DNA of 60,681 nucleotides from Motilibacter deserti (GCF_011250635.1 NZ_JAANNP010000014.1:1-60681), one strand, 5' to 3'. Shown: positions 8,061 through 15,711, numbered from the stretch's first letter. Notes: a model not told the origin generated them from the letters alone. Made by a program: numbers and translations.

Positions 8061-8289
8061 GTCCCACCTCCACCGGGCGGGATGCCGTGGCACCCCGAGC
8101 CCCTCGTGTCCGGTCCGGGCCCCACGGCACTGTGGGCTGGGAGCATGAGCTCCCGGTTGCTGAGCGGAAGGATAGTGGGGTGCTTGTGTCATCCGCGTGT
8201 CATCGCCCCTTTACTTTCGATCGGCTCAGTCGGGGTTTGACCGGGTTCAGCCGGCTACCGTCCGCAACACCAGCACCGGAGGAGGGCCC

Positions 8290-8544
8290 GTGGCACAGGT
8301 GACGGTCCGCTACTGGGCCGCGGCCAAGGCCGCTGCCGGGCGTGTCGAGGACGTCGTCGACGCCGGCACCGTCGCTGACGCGCTCGAGCAGGCCGGGCGT
8401 GCGCACGGGGAGCGGCTGCGCGCCGTGCTGGGGGCGGCGAGCTTCCTGGTCGACGGCGTACGCGTCTCGCGGGAGGCGGCGCCCGGGCGGGTGCTCGCCG
8501 ACGGCGCCGTGGTCGAGGTCCTCCCGCCGTTCGCGGGTGGATGA
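8290..8544 (+). CDS. MoaD/ThiS-family sulfur carrier protein
   Basis: An 84-residue ubiquitin-like protein ending in the Gly-Gly tail (PFAGG) that is adenylated and thiocarboxylated to carry sulfur, most likely for molybdopterin synthesis. It starts with the beta-strand VTVRYWAAAKAAAG, typical of MoaD. GTG at 8290 has an extended GGAGGAGGG site (8278-8286). No MoaE is nearby. The neighbouring sulfurtransferase makes a sulfur-transfer link plausible, but MoaD and ThiS cannot be separated firmly by eye. Confidence 0.85.
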   Translation: MAQVTVRYWAAAKAAAGRVEDVVDAGTVADALEQAGRAHGERLRAVLGAASFLVDGVRVSREAAPGRVLADGAVVEVLPPFAGG

Positions 8545-8634
8545 CCCCCCGTTCGGGTCATGAGACGCAGGTCAGAGGTCTCGAAGCGCGGACGGCCGCC
8601 ACCCGGGGCTTGACGGCCCCCTACGATGCGGACC

Positions 8635-8709
8635 ATGGCAGGACTGCTGATCCGCCGGCGCGCCGTCGACCTCTGTCGGGTCGCGGCGAGCCTCTGTCGC
8701 GTCGGCTGA
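8635..8709 (+). CDS. Cys-containing leader peptide upstream of the sulfurtransferase
   Basis: A 24-codon open frame (start MAGLLIRRRAVDLC, then two Cys codons, both TGT followed by Arg codons) belongs to the actinobacterial family of short Arg/Cys leader peptides found upstream of sulfur and cysteine genes. In mycobacteria such upstream ORFs attenuate downstream genes when cysteine is available. TACGAT (8622-8627) lies 7 nt before the ATG, so the peptide would be made from a leaderless transcript. A GC-rich region of about 140 nt separates it from the sulfurtransferase and could hold the attenuating structure. Confidence 0.75.
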   Translation: MAGLLIRRRAVDLCRVAASLCRVG

Positions 8710-8852
8710 GGCCCGCGCGCCGCCGCCGCGCCCGCGTCCTGCACGCGCGCCGGCACCTCCTCCCCGCTCGTCGCCCGCGGCTCGGACCCGGGCCGGGCTG
8801 CCGTACGTCTGCCACGCTGATCCCCGTAGAACTGGACAGGAAGAGGGACTCC

Positions 8853-9695
8853 ATGAGCCGCGAGACCGCGCTCGTCGACGCCGACTGGGTCGAGGCCCAT
8901 CTGGACGACCCCAAGGTCGTGCTGGTCGAGGTCGACGAGGACACCACCGCGTACGACCGGAACCACATCAAGGGCGCCATCAAGCTCGACTGGCGCAAGG
9001 ACCTGCAGGACCCGGTCCGCCGCGACTTCGTCAACAAGGAGGGCTTCGAGGCGCTGCTGTCGTCGAAGGGCATCTCCAACGACGACACGGTCATCCTCTA
9101 CGGCGGCAACAACAACTGGTTCGCGGCCTACGCGTACTGGTACTTCAAGCTCTACGGCCACGGCGACGTCCGCCTGATGGACGGTGGGCGCAAGAAGTGG
9201 GAGCTCGACGCCCGCGAGCTGTCGACCGACGCGGTCGAGCGCCCCGCCACGACCTACACGGCGCAGGAGCCCGACAACTCGATCCGCGCCTTCCGCGACG
9301 AGGTCGTGGCCGCGATCGGCAAGCTCAACCTGGTCGACGTGCGCAGCCCTGACGAGTTCAGCGGCAAGCTCTTCGCCCCGGCCCACCTGCCGCAGGAGTC
9401 GGCGATGGTCGCCGGCCACGTCCCGACGGCGAAGAACATCCCGTGGTCCAAGACCGCGAACGACGACGGCACGTTCAAGGACGAGGCCGAGCTCGCGGAG
9501 CTCTACGTACAGGCCGGCGTCGACCTCGCGACCAGCGACACCATCGCGTACTGCCGCATCGGCGAGCGCTCGGCGCACACGTGGTTCGTGCTGCACGAGC
9601 TGCTCGGGCAGCCGAACGTGAAGAACTACGACGGCTCGTGGACCGAGTACGGCTCGCTCGTGGGCGTTCCGGTCGAGACCGGCTCGGGTAGCTGA
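8853..9695 (+). CDS. sseA: Thiosulfate/3-mercaptopyruvate sulfurtransferase (tandem rhodanese)
   Basis: Transfers sulfane sulfur from thiosulfate or mercaptopyruvate to thiophilic acceptors in the cytoplasm. The 280-residue protein has two rhodanese domains: an inactive N-terminal one (about 8-130, HIKGAIKLDW) and a catalytic C-terminal one (about 150-275). The catalytic loop is CRIGERSAHT, with the active Cys near residue 234. ATG at 8853 follows a GAGGG site by 5 nt. It is probably transcribed with the Cys leader peptide upstream and the SseC-type gene 5 nt downstream, the arrangement known for cysA2-sseC2 in mycobacteria. Confidence 0.93.
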   Translation: MSRETALVDADWVEAHLDDPKVVLVEVDEDTTAYDRNHIKGAIKLDWRKDLQDPVRRDFVNKEGFEALLSSKGISNDDTVILYGGNNNWFAAYAYWYFKLYGHGDVRLMDGGRKKWELDARELSTDAVERPATTYTAQEPDNSIRAFRDEVVAAIGKLNLVDVRSPDEFSGKLFAPAHLPQESAMVAGHVPTAKNIPWSKTANDDGTFKDEAELAELYVQAGVDLATSDTIAYCRIGERSAHTWFVLHELLGQPNVKNYDGSWTEYGSLVGVPVETGSGS

Positions 9696-9700
9696 CCGGC

Positions 9701-10000
9701 ATGTGCGGAGCACCCCCTCAGGACCTCGACCTCACCGGGGTCGACCTCTCCAACCAGGCCATCGTCGCCGGGATCATCTCCCGCGAGGAGGCGCCGCTCG
9801 CCGGGGCGTACGTCCGGCTGCTCGACTCCTCCGGCGAGTTCGTCGCCGAGGTGCCGACGTCGGCCACCGGGCAGTACCGCTTCTTCGCCGCCTCGGGGGA
9901 GTGGACCGTCCGCGTCCTCGCCCCCGGCGCGCAGCCGACCGACCGGAAGGTGCGCGCGACGACCGGCGAGATCGCGCGGGTCGACGTCACCGTCGGCTGA
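9701..10000 (+). CDS. sseC: DUF1416 protein SseC
   Basis: A 99-residue protein of the DUF1416/SseC family that almost always follows a CysA/SseA sulfurtransferase gene in actinobacteria. It begins MCGAPPQ, with a conserved early cysteine that could accept sulfur, and continues as a small all-beta domain of carboxypeptidase-regulatory type (GAYVRLLDSSGEFVAEV, TGQYRFF, GEWTVRVLAPG). It starts 5 nt after the sulfurtransferase stop codon. The exact function is not established. Confidence 0.88.
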   Translation: MCGAPPQDLDLTGVDLSNQAIVAGIISREEAPLAGAYVRLLDSSGEFVAEVPTSATGQYRFFAASGEWTVRVLAPGAQPTDRKVRATTGEIARVDVTVG

Positions 10001-10021
10001 CGCCCACAACCGGCGCGCGTC

Positions 10022-10112
10022 CGCGGGCGCCCCACCCCGCGATCCGCAGCCGCGTACCGCCTTGCGCGTCCGCGGGCGCACCACCCCGCGTTCGCGGGCG
10101 CACCACCCCGCG
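10022..10112. repeat. Three copies of a 20-bp intergenic repeat
   Basis: CGCGGGCGCACCACCCCGCG, itself partly palindromic, occurs at 10071-10090 and 10093-10112, with a one-base variant at 10022-10041. The copies lie in the 200-nt gap after sseC, which contains no gene. Confidence 0.8.
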
Positions 10113-10128
10113 CTGATCATGCGATGTT

Positions 10129-10168
10129 GGCGAGTTGTCCACAGCCTCTGGGCTGTGGGCAACTCGCC
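10129..10168. terminator. Bidirectional hairpin between sseC and dsrE
   Basis: An 18-bp stem (10129-10146 with 10151-10168) with a single G-T wobble closes the 4-nt loop TCTG. It lies between convergent genes (sseC on plus, dsrE on minus) and probably terminates both. The stem contains TTGTCCACAG. Confidence 0.75.
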
Positions 10169-10200
10169 ACGTCTGCATGACCAGCGGGTGAGGGACGTGG

Positions 10201-10572
10201 TCAATAGACGACCGCCTGCGCGCCTGCGGCGAGCGCTTCCTCCACGAACACCGCCGCCCCCGCGATGCGTACGCCCGGCAGCACGTCGGCGCCGGTGATC
10301 TCCCGGCGCGCGGCGCACTGGGTGCACAGCGTGACGGTCCCGGCCGCGAGCACCGCCTCGAGCAGGTCCGGCAGCGCCGCGGCGTGAGGGAGCTCGAACT
10401 CTGCGGCACGCCCCGGCAGCGCGAACCACGCCGACTCGCCGGTGAGCCAGAGCGAGACCGGGACGCCTGCGGCGGCGGCGGTCGCGGCCACCGTGAACGC
10501 CTGAGAGCAGCGCTCGGGGGCGTCGGCCCCGGCGGTGACCTTCACGACGAGAGTGCGGGACGTCTCGGGCAT
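10201..10572 (-). CDS. DsrE-family protein
   Basis: A 123-residue cytoplasmic protein of the DsrE/DsrF-like fold, used in sulfur-relay and peroxiredoxin-like proteins. The sequence reads VVKVTAGADAPERCSQAF at the N-terminus, then VSLWLTGESAWFAL and a TLCTQCAARRE segment with two cysteines spaced as in sulfur-handling DsrE proteins. ATG at 10572 follows a TACTGT hexamer (10580-10585, minus strand) by 7 nt, so the transcript is probably leaderless. Proximity to sseA/sseC fits a sulfur-transfer role, though this is inferred. Confidence 0.85.
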   Translation of the reverse strand: MPETSRTLVVKVTAGADAPERCSQAFTVAATAAAAGVPVSLWLTGESAWFALPGRAAEFELPHAAALPDLLEAVLAAGTVTLCTQCAARREITGADVLPGVRIAGAAVFVEEALAAGAQAVVY

Positions 10573-10579
10573 GCCCCGC

Positions 10580-10589
10580 ACAGTAGACT
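10580..10589. promoter_or_regulatory. Overlapping divergent -10 elements
   Basis: The 10-bp ACAGTAGACT contains TACTGT on the minus strand (10580-10585, for dsrE) and TAGACT on the plus strand (10584-10589, for the small membrane protein), sharing two bases. Each lies exactly 7 nt from its start codon. RNA polymerase could occupy only one orientation at a time. Confidence 0.7.
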
Positions 10590-10596
10590 CCGGGCT

Positions 10597-10698
10597 GTGC
10601 TGGAGGTTTTCTATACAGGCCTGCTGGCCTTCGCCGCGCTGCTGATCACGTGGTTCGCGTTCTACGCGGTCTACAAGCTGTTCAAGTCCCAGGCCTAG
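10597..10698 (+). CDS. 33-residue single-helix membrane protein
   Basis: A tiny protein of 33 residues that begins VLEVFYTG and is almost entirely one hydrophobic helix (LLAFAALLITWFAFYAVY) followed by a basic tail (KLFKSQA), giving an inner-membrane protein with a cytoplasmic C-terminus. GTG at 10597 lies 7 nt after TAGACT, so it is probably leaderless. It sits between divergent dsrE and the nitrobindin-like gene. Function unknown. Confidence 0.75.
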   Translation: MLEVFYTGLLAFAALLITWFAFYAVYKLFKSQA

Positions 10699-10726
10699 CC
10701 GGGGCTCGCGCGGCTGTGGACGCAGC

Positions 10727-11272
10727 ATGGAGCTGACCCCTGACCTGCCCCCGGAGCTGGTGCCCGTGGCCTGGCTGCTCGGCGTGTGGCAGGGCGCCGG
10801 CGTCATCGGCTACCCCACGATGCAGGAGTCGCGCTTCGGCCAGCAGGTCGTCTTCGACCACGCCGGCGGCGCCTACCTGACCTACGAGAGCCGGCTCTGG
10901 ACTCTGCGCGAGGACGGCGAGCGCGGCGACGTCATCACGGTCGAGACCGGCTACTGGCGGCCGCAGCCGGAGAGCACGATCGAGGCGCTCATCGTGCAGC
11001 CGACCGGCGTCGTCGAGGTCTACGTCGGCGAGATCCACCCGGCTCGCATCGAGATGCGCACCGACGTCGTCGCGCGCACCGTGTCGGCCGAGGAGCACAC
11101 CGCCGGCCACCGGCTCTACGGGCTGGTCGAGGGGGACCTGCTGTGGGCGTACGACAAGGCGGCGCTGGGCCAGCCGCTCTCCCCGCACGCGTCGGCCCGG
11201 CTGAAGAAGGTGCCGGCCGCCGACGCGATCGCCCTGTCGGCGCACGCACCCGCCCCGAGGGCCGGGGGATGA
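10727..11272 (+). CDS. Nitrobindin-like FABP-family protein (DUF1794)
   Basis: A 181-residue beta-barrel protein of the nitrobindin/THAP4-like family, some members of which bind ferric heme and scavenge peroxynitrite. The family signature GxWxGxG is present as LLGVWQGAGVIGYP (about residues 17-30), and the C-terminal segment RLYGLVEGDLLWAYDKAA carries the conserved late strands. The heme-ligand His is not obvious by eye. It overlaps the next gene by 4 nt (ATGA), which suggests coupled translation with the Fur-family regulator. Confidence 0.85.
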   Translation: MELTPDLPPELVPVAWLLGVWQGAGVIGYPTMQESRFGQQVVFDHAGGAYLTYESRLWTLREDGERGDVITVETGYWRPQPESTIEALIVQPTGVVEVYVGEIHPARIEMRTDVVARTVSAEEHTAGHRLYGLVEGDLLWAYDKAALGQPLSPHASARLKKVPAADAIALSAHAPAPRAGG

Positions 11273-11685
11273 CCGACTGGCAGGCGACGCTTCGTGAGCG
11301 GGGCTACCGGCTCACGCCGCAGCGCCAGCTCGTCCTCGAGGCGGTCGCCACGCTCGGGCACGCGACACCCGAGGACGTGCTGACCGAGGTCCAGCGCACC
11401 GCCAGCGGAGTCAACGTCTCCACCGTCTACCGCACGCTCGAGCTCCTCGAAGAGCTCGGCCTGGTGACCCACACGCACCTCGGCCACGGCGCCCCGACCT
11501 ACCACCCGGCCAGCGAGGCCGACCACCTGCACCTGGTCTGCCGCGACTGCGGGCGCGTCACCGAGGCCGACACGTCCGTGGCCGACGAGCTGGTCCGGCG
11601 CGTCGCCCAGGAGCAGGGCTTCGAGACCGACGTCAGCCACTTCGCGATCTTCGGGCGCTGCCGGGACTGCGCCCGGTCGGAATGA
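11269..11685 (+). CDS. nur: Fur-family metalloregulator, Nur-like
   Basis: A 138-residue DNA-binding metal sensor. It begins TDWQATLRERGYRLTPQRQ and shares long stretches with Streptomyces Nur, the nickel-responsive repressor, including the STVYRTLELLEELGLV recognition helix. Structural zinc cysteines are CRDC (91-94) and CRDC near the C-terminus. His68, His70 and His124 match the Nur M-site. Of the four Nur nickel-site histidines, three appear conserved (His31, His86, His88), but the fourth position is Ala84. It overlaps both neighbours by 4 nt, forming a three-gene unit with the nitrobindin-like gene and ygfZ. Confidence 0.85.
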   Translation: MTDWQATLRERGYRLTPQRQLVLEAVATLGHATPEDVLTEVQRTASGVNVSTVYRTLELLEELGLVTHTHLGHGAPTYHPASEADHLHLVCRDCGRVTEADTSVADELVRRVAQEQGFETDVSHFAIFGRCRDCARSE

Positions 11686-12734
11686 GCGGCGCGCCCCGCG
11701 AGGTTGCCCCTGTCATGTCCGTCGTGCTGAGCACCCCCGGCGCGGTCCCTGCCGAGCCCCCCGACGCGGGCGTCGCGTGGCACTACGGCGACCCGCTGGG
11801 CGAGCAGCGCCGGCTGGACACCGGCGTCGGCGTAGTCGACCTGTCGAACCGCGGCGTGGTCCGCGTCACCGGCCCCGCCCGGCTCGGGTGGCTGCACGAC
11901 CTGACCAGCCAGCACCTGCGCGGCCTCGAGCCCGGCCGCCCGACCGAGCTGCTCGTGCTGGACCCGAACGGTCGCGTCGAGCACCACGCGAACGTCGGCG
12001 ACGACGGCACGAGCACTTGGCTCACCGTCGAGCCGGGGCGCGCCGGCGGCCTGGTCGACTACCTGGTGAAGATGCGCTTCTGGACCGAGGTCGAGGTCGA
12101 GGACGTGACCGCCGACTGGGCCTGCGTCTGGGAGCCGGCCGCCGCCCCGCACCAGCGGCTGCTGACGACGTGGCTGCCCCCCGAGGGCCTCGGCCTCGCC
12201 GGGCGTGAGGTGCTCGTGCCCCGGGCGGAGCTGGCCGCGTACGTCGCCGCCGACGGCTTCCCCGCCGGGCGCTGGGCGTACGACGCCCTCCGCGTCGCCG
12301 CTGGCCTGCCCCGGCTCGGGGTCGACACGGACGAGCGCACGATCCCGCACGAGGTCGGCTGGCTCACGAGCGCCGTCCACCTGGACAAGGGCTGCTACCG
12401 CGGGCAGGAGACCGTCGCCCGCGTGCACAACCTCGGGCGGCCTCCCCGTCGCCTCGTCCTGCTGCACCTCGACGGGTCCGCGGAGACGCTGCCTGCCCCG
12501 GGTGCGACGGTCGAGGCCGAGGGTCGGGCCGTCGGGGTCGTCGGGACGGTCGTCCAGCACTACGAGCTCGGCCCCATCGCGCTCGCGCTGGTGAAGCGGT
12601 CGGTCCCGGCGGACGCGCAGCTGCTCGCCGGCGGCGTCGCGGCCGCGCAGGAGGAGCCGGCCCTGCTCGCCGCCGCGCCGGCGCCTCCGGGGGCGGGCCG
12701 CGCCGCCCGTGCCGCCCTCCGTTCGGGTGCTTGA
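11682..12734 (+). CDS. ygfZ: Folate-binding YgfZ/GcvT-like protein
   Basis: A 350-residue tetrahydrofolate-binding protein of the YgfZ/IBA57 family, which supports repair or maturation of certain Fe-S enzymes. The signature KGCYRGQE is present (about residues 236-243), preceded by the GcvT-like fold (DLSNRGVVRVTGPARLGWLH, then VLDPNGRVEHH). ATG at 11682 overlaps the regulator stop codon (ATGA); an alternative ATG at 11715 would give a start closer to the usual family N-terminus (MSVVLSTPG). The C-terminal 40 residues are Ala/Pro-rich and not conserved. Confidence 0.9.
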   Translation: MSGAPREVAPVMSVVLSTPGAVPAEPPDAGVAWHYGDPLGEQRRLDTGVGVVDLSNRGVVRVTGPARLGWLHDLTSQHLRGLEPGRPTELLVLDPNGRVEHHANVGDDGTSTWLTVEPGRAGGLVDYLVKMRFWTEVEVEDVTADWACVWEPAAAPHQRLLTTWLPPEGLGLAGREVLVPRAELAAYVAADGFPAGRWAYDALRVAAGLPRLGVDTDERTIPHEVGWLTSAVHLDKGCYRGQETVARVHNLGRPPRRLVLLHLDGSAETLPAPGATVEAEGRAVGVVGTVVQHYELGPIALALVKRSVPADAQLLAGGVAAAQEEPALLAAAPAPPGAGRAARAALRSGA

Positions 12735-12843
12735 CCTGGCGGGATTCCCCGTCCGGCCGCCACGGGCGGTAGCCTGCACGACTGACCGGCCCGTGGCCCC
12801 GGCGCGGCTGCGCCGACGACCGCCCTGACGGAGGTTCGAGGAC

Positions 12844-14358
12844 TTGCTCGAGGCCGAGACGTTCGTGGCCCCTCGGAGCGGCACCGGTCCCGCCGCCGAC
12901 GAGGCCTCGTCCGTCGCCTCGCGCCGGCCTGCCTGGCTGCGTACCTTCGGGCTGACCCTCGTCGTCGCCGACCTCGTCGTCGTGGTGGTCGCGATGACGG
13001 TCGCCGTCGTCGTCGGGTTCGACGGGGGCCGCAGCGCCGAGCCGCTGAGCGGGGAGGACGTCCTCTCCCAGCGCTGGCTCGCCGCGCTGCTCGCGATCGC
13101 CTGGATGTCGAGCCTGTCGCTGCACCTGTCGCGCGACCGGCGCGTGGTGGGCACCGGGCCGGACGAGTACAAGCGCGTCGTCACCGCCAGCGTCCGCCTC
13201 TTCGGGCTCGTGGCGATCATCGCCTACCTCGGCTCCGCCCCGTACGCCCGCGCGCTCGTCGCGATCGCCTTCCCGCTGGGGACGGTCGGGCTGCTCGTCG
13301 AGCGGTGGGTGGCCCGCAAGTGGCTGCACTCGCGGCGCCGCCGCGGCGGCTGGGCGCACCGCGTGCTCGTCGTGGGCAGCCCGGACAACGTGCGGCACCT
13401 CGCCGCGGAGCTGACCCGGGAGAAGTACGCCGGGTTCGAGGTCGTCGGCGTCTGCCTGCCTGGTGGTGCCGACGAGCCGGTCGCGGTGACCACCGCCGAG
13501 GCGGCCGGGCTGCCGGTCGTCGGCTCGCTCAACACCGTCGTCGACGCCGTGCGGGCGACCGGCGCCGACACGGTCGCGGTCGTCCCCTCCGTCGGGCTCA
13601 CCCCGACCGCGCTGCGCCGGCTCGGCTGGACGCTCGAGGGCACGGGGACCGACCTCGTCGTCGCTCCCGCGCTCACCGACGTCGCCGGCCCGCGCGTGCA
13701 CGTGCGCCCGGTGGCCGGGCTGCCGCTCCTGCACGTCGAGCCGCCGCAGTACGAAGGCCCGATGCGCGTAGCCAAGGGCGTGTTCGACCGGGTCGTCGGC
13801 AGCGTCCTCGTGCTCGCCCTCTCGCCGGTCCTCGTCTCGATCGCGCTGGCCGTCAAGCTCACCAGCAAGGGGCCGGTCTTCTTCCGCCAGCAGCGCGTCG
13901 GGCGCGACGGCAAGACGTTCACCGTCTTCAAGTTCCGCTCGATGGTCGTCGACGCCGAGCAGATGCTCGCGACGCTGGCGGCCAAGAACGAGCACGACGG
14001 CGTCCTGTTCAAGATGCGCGAGGACCCGCGGGTCACCAAGGTCGGCCGGTTCATCCGGCGCTACTCCCTCGACGAGCTGCCGCAGCTGTTCAACGTCCTA
14101 CGTGGCGAGATGAGCCTGGTCGGGCCCCGCCCGCCGCTGCCGTCGGAGGTGGAGCGCTACGCGTTCGACGTACGCCGCCGGCTTCTCGTCAAGCCCGGCA
14201 TGACCGGGTTGTGGCAGGTCAGCGGCCGGTCGGACCTGTCCTGGGAGGACACCGTCCGGCTCGACCTGTACTACGTGGAGAACTGGTCGATGACCGCCGA
14301 CCTGCTCATCCTGTGGAAGACGCTCGCGGCGGTCGTCAGGGGGTCCGGGGCGTACTAG
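12844..14358 (+). CDS. Exopolysaccharide polyprenyl glycosylphosphotransferase
   Basis: Starts exopolysaccharide or capsule repeat-unit assembly by transferring a sugar-1-phosphate to undecaprenyl phosphate. The 504-residue membrane protein has about four N-terminal helices (residues 35-60, 78-95, 115-135, 138-155), a Rossmann-like CoA-binding-type domain (about 165-300, RVLVVGSPDNVRHLA) and a C-terminal bacterial sugar transferase domain (FFRQQRVGRDGKTFTVFKFRSM, SLDELPQLFNVLRGEMSLVGPRPP, PGMTGLWQVSGRS). The TTG start at 12844 is chosen because GGAGGTT lies 8 nt upstream. A TAGCCT hexamer (12770-12775) could be its -10. No other polysaccharide genes are adjacent. Confidence 0.9.
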   Translation: MLEAETFVAPRSGTGPAADEASSVASRRPAWLRTFGLTLVVADLVVVVVAMTVAVVVGFDGGRSAEPLSGEDVLSQRWLAALLAIAWMSSLSLHLSRDRRVVGTGPDEYKRVVTASVRLFGLVAIIAYLGSAPYARALVAIAFPLGTVGLLVERWVARKWLHSRRRRGGWAHRVLVVGSPDNVRHLAAELTREKYAGFEVVGVCLPGGADEPVAVTTAEAAGLPVVGSLNTVVDAVRATGADTVAVVPSVGLTPTALRRLGWTLEGTGTDLVVAPALTDVAGPRVHVRPVAGLPLLHVEPPQYEGPMRVAKGVFDRVVGSVLVLALSPVLVSIALAVKLTSKGPVFFRQQRVGRDGKTFTVFKFRSMVVDAEQMLATLAAKNEHDGVLFKMREDPRVTKVGRFIRRYSLDELPQLFNVLRGEMSLVGPRPPLPSEVERYAFDVRRRLLVKPGMTGLWQVSGRSDLSWEDTVRLDLYYVENWSMTADLLILWKTLAAVVRGSGAY

Positions 14359-14445
14359 CCGCCGGCCGTCCGCCGCCGCGCCGTCCGCCCGCGCCGCCAC
14401 GCGGTCCGCCCGCGTCGGGCGCGCTCCAACGGCAGGGTCGCGAGA

Positions 14446-14587
14446 ATGCGGCATCGTGCCAGCTCGGGACGGCCACGATGCGCCACCGTGCCGATAGGTT
14501 CGCGTGAATGCGGCATCGTGCCAAGTCGGGACCGTGACAGTGCGGCATCGTGCCAACTCGAGACGGCGACGATGCGGCATCGCGACG
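14446..14587. repeat. Array of five 16-bp repeats with about 32-bp period (locus A)
   Basis: The 16-mer ATGCGGCATCGTGCCA or a close variant starts at 14446, 14478, 14508, 14540 and 14572, giving spacings of 32, 30, 32 and 32 bp with 14-16-bp spacers. The second copy is ATGCGCCACCGTGCCG. The 240-nt gap between the polysaccharide gene and dtd contains this array and no gene. A homologous array with the same 32/30/32 spacing is at 28801-28910. Confidence 0.85.
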
Positions 14588-14599
14588 AACGGCGGCGCG

Positions 14600-15037
14600 T
14601 CAGCCGGGCGGCGGCAACTCCAGGAGCACGGTGACCGGGCCGTCGTTGACCAGCGCGACCTGCATGTCGGCGCCGAAGACCCCCGTCTCCACGTGCGCAC
14701 CGCGGGCGCGCAGCTCCTCCACGTACGCCTCCACCAGCGGCTCGGCCACCGGGCCGGGGGCGGCCGGCGACCAGCTCGGCCGGCGCCCCTTGCGGGTGTC
14801 GGCGTACAACGTGAACTGGCTGATCACGAGCAGCGGCGCGGCGAGGTCGGCGGCGCTGCGCTCCTCGCGCAGGATGCGCAGCTCGTACGTCTTGGCCGCC
14901 AGGGCGCGCGCGGTCGCCTCGTCGTCGCCGACCGCGACCCCGAGCAGGACGACGAGCCCCGGGGCGGGCAGTTGGCCGACGACGTCCCCGTCGACGGTGA
15001 CGCTGCCGGACAGGGCACGCTGGAGGAGGGCTCGCAC
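14600..15037 (-). CDS. dtd: D-aminoacyl-tRNA deacylase
   Basis: Hydrolyses D-amino acids from mischarged tRNA. The 145-residue protein shows the Dtd signatures [15 protein letters not shown] at the N-terminus, the [18 protein letters not shown] active-site segment and the C-terminal [13 protein letters not shown], which corresponds to the Gly-cisPro-type conserved NDGPVT motif. GTG at 15037 matches the usual N-terminus (M/V-R-A); an in-frame GTG two codons earlier is possible. The gene is divergent from rsiG. Confidence 0.92.
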   Translation of the reverse strand: MRALLQRALSGSVTVDGDVVGQLPAPGLVVLLGVAVGDDEATARALAAKTYELRILREERSAADLAAPLLVISQFTLYADTRKGRRPSWSPAAPGPVAEPLVEAYVEELRARGAHVETGVFGADMQVALVNDGPVTVLLELPPPG

Positions 15038-15128
15038 GGGCACATCCTTGCCCACGGTCCGTCGCCGCGAGGTGGCACGATGTGCAGTGACACGCGCAGG
15101 TAGTCGAGCACTACAAACGGGAGTGGCC

Positions 15129-15689
15129 ATGACGCAGCCGATGGAGGGTGGCCGGCGCCGGATCGACCGGGTCCTCGCGCCCGGGTACCTCGACCGCCTG
15201 TCCGAGCGGCCGCTCGACGAGGTGCGCGAGCTGCGTCGCGACGCCGAGCAGGAGGAGTCGGACCTGTCGTACGTCCGCCGCCTGCTGCAGGGCCGGCTGG
15301 ACATCCTGCGCGCCGAGGTCTCGCGCCGCGCGGGCGGCGGGCAGGAGGAGACCGAGGAGGACTTCGTCAAACGGCTCGCGCGCACGCTGACGGACTCCGG
15401 CCCGCGCAGCGACCAGAGCCACGCCCGCGTGCCGCACGTCGACCCGTCGCGGGTCGGCGAGCACCGCCGCCGCGTGGAGCAGATCGTGGCCGACGTGGGC
15501 TTCTCCGACCTCGGCGGCCTGTCCGACGACGAGCTCTCCGGTGCGATCAGCCGGCTGGCCGGCTTCGAGGAGGAGGTCTCTCACTCCCGGCGTCAGGTGC
15601 AGGAGGTCGTCGACGCCTGCACAGCCGAGGTGGGCCGCCGCTACAAGGAGGGCGCCGCCTCCGTCGAGGACCTGCTGACCGGGCGCTGA
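15129..15689 (+). CDS. rsiG: RsiG, c-di-GMP-binding anti-sigma factor of WhiG
   Basis: A 186-residue, mainly helical protein. It contains two exact copies of the RsiG c-di-GMP motif E-X3-S-X2-R-X3-Q-X3-[17 protein letters not shown] (about residues 39-54) and [16 protein letters not shown] (about 151-166). In Streptomyces, RsiG with bound c-di-GMP holds the sporulation/motility sigma factor WhiG inactive through this antiparallel coiled coil. WhiG is not in the window. ATG at 15129 has a GGGAG site upstream. Two motifs make it the monomeric Streptomyces-like form rather than the single-motif dimeric form described in Rubrobacter. Confidence 0.88.
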   Translation: MTQPMEGGRRRIDRVLAPGYLDRLSERPLDEVRELRRDAEQEESDLSYVRRLLQGRLDILRAEVSRRAGGGQEETEEDFVKRLARTLTDSGPRSDQSHARVPHVDPSRVGEHRRRVEQIVADVGFSDLGGLSDDELSGAISRLAGFEEEVSHSRRQVQEVVDACTAEVGRRYKEGAASVEDLLTGR

Positions 15690-15711
15690 GCCGGGCGCGA
15701 ACGGACCGCTC

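Noticed and set aside
14446-14587. CRISPR array
   Set aside because: Repeats are only 16 bp with 14-16-bp spacers, vary internally, and no cas gene is in the window.
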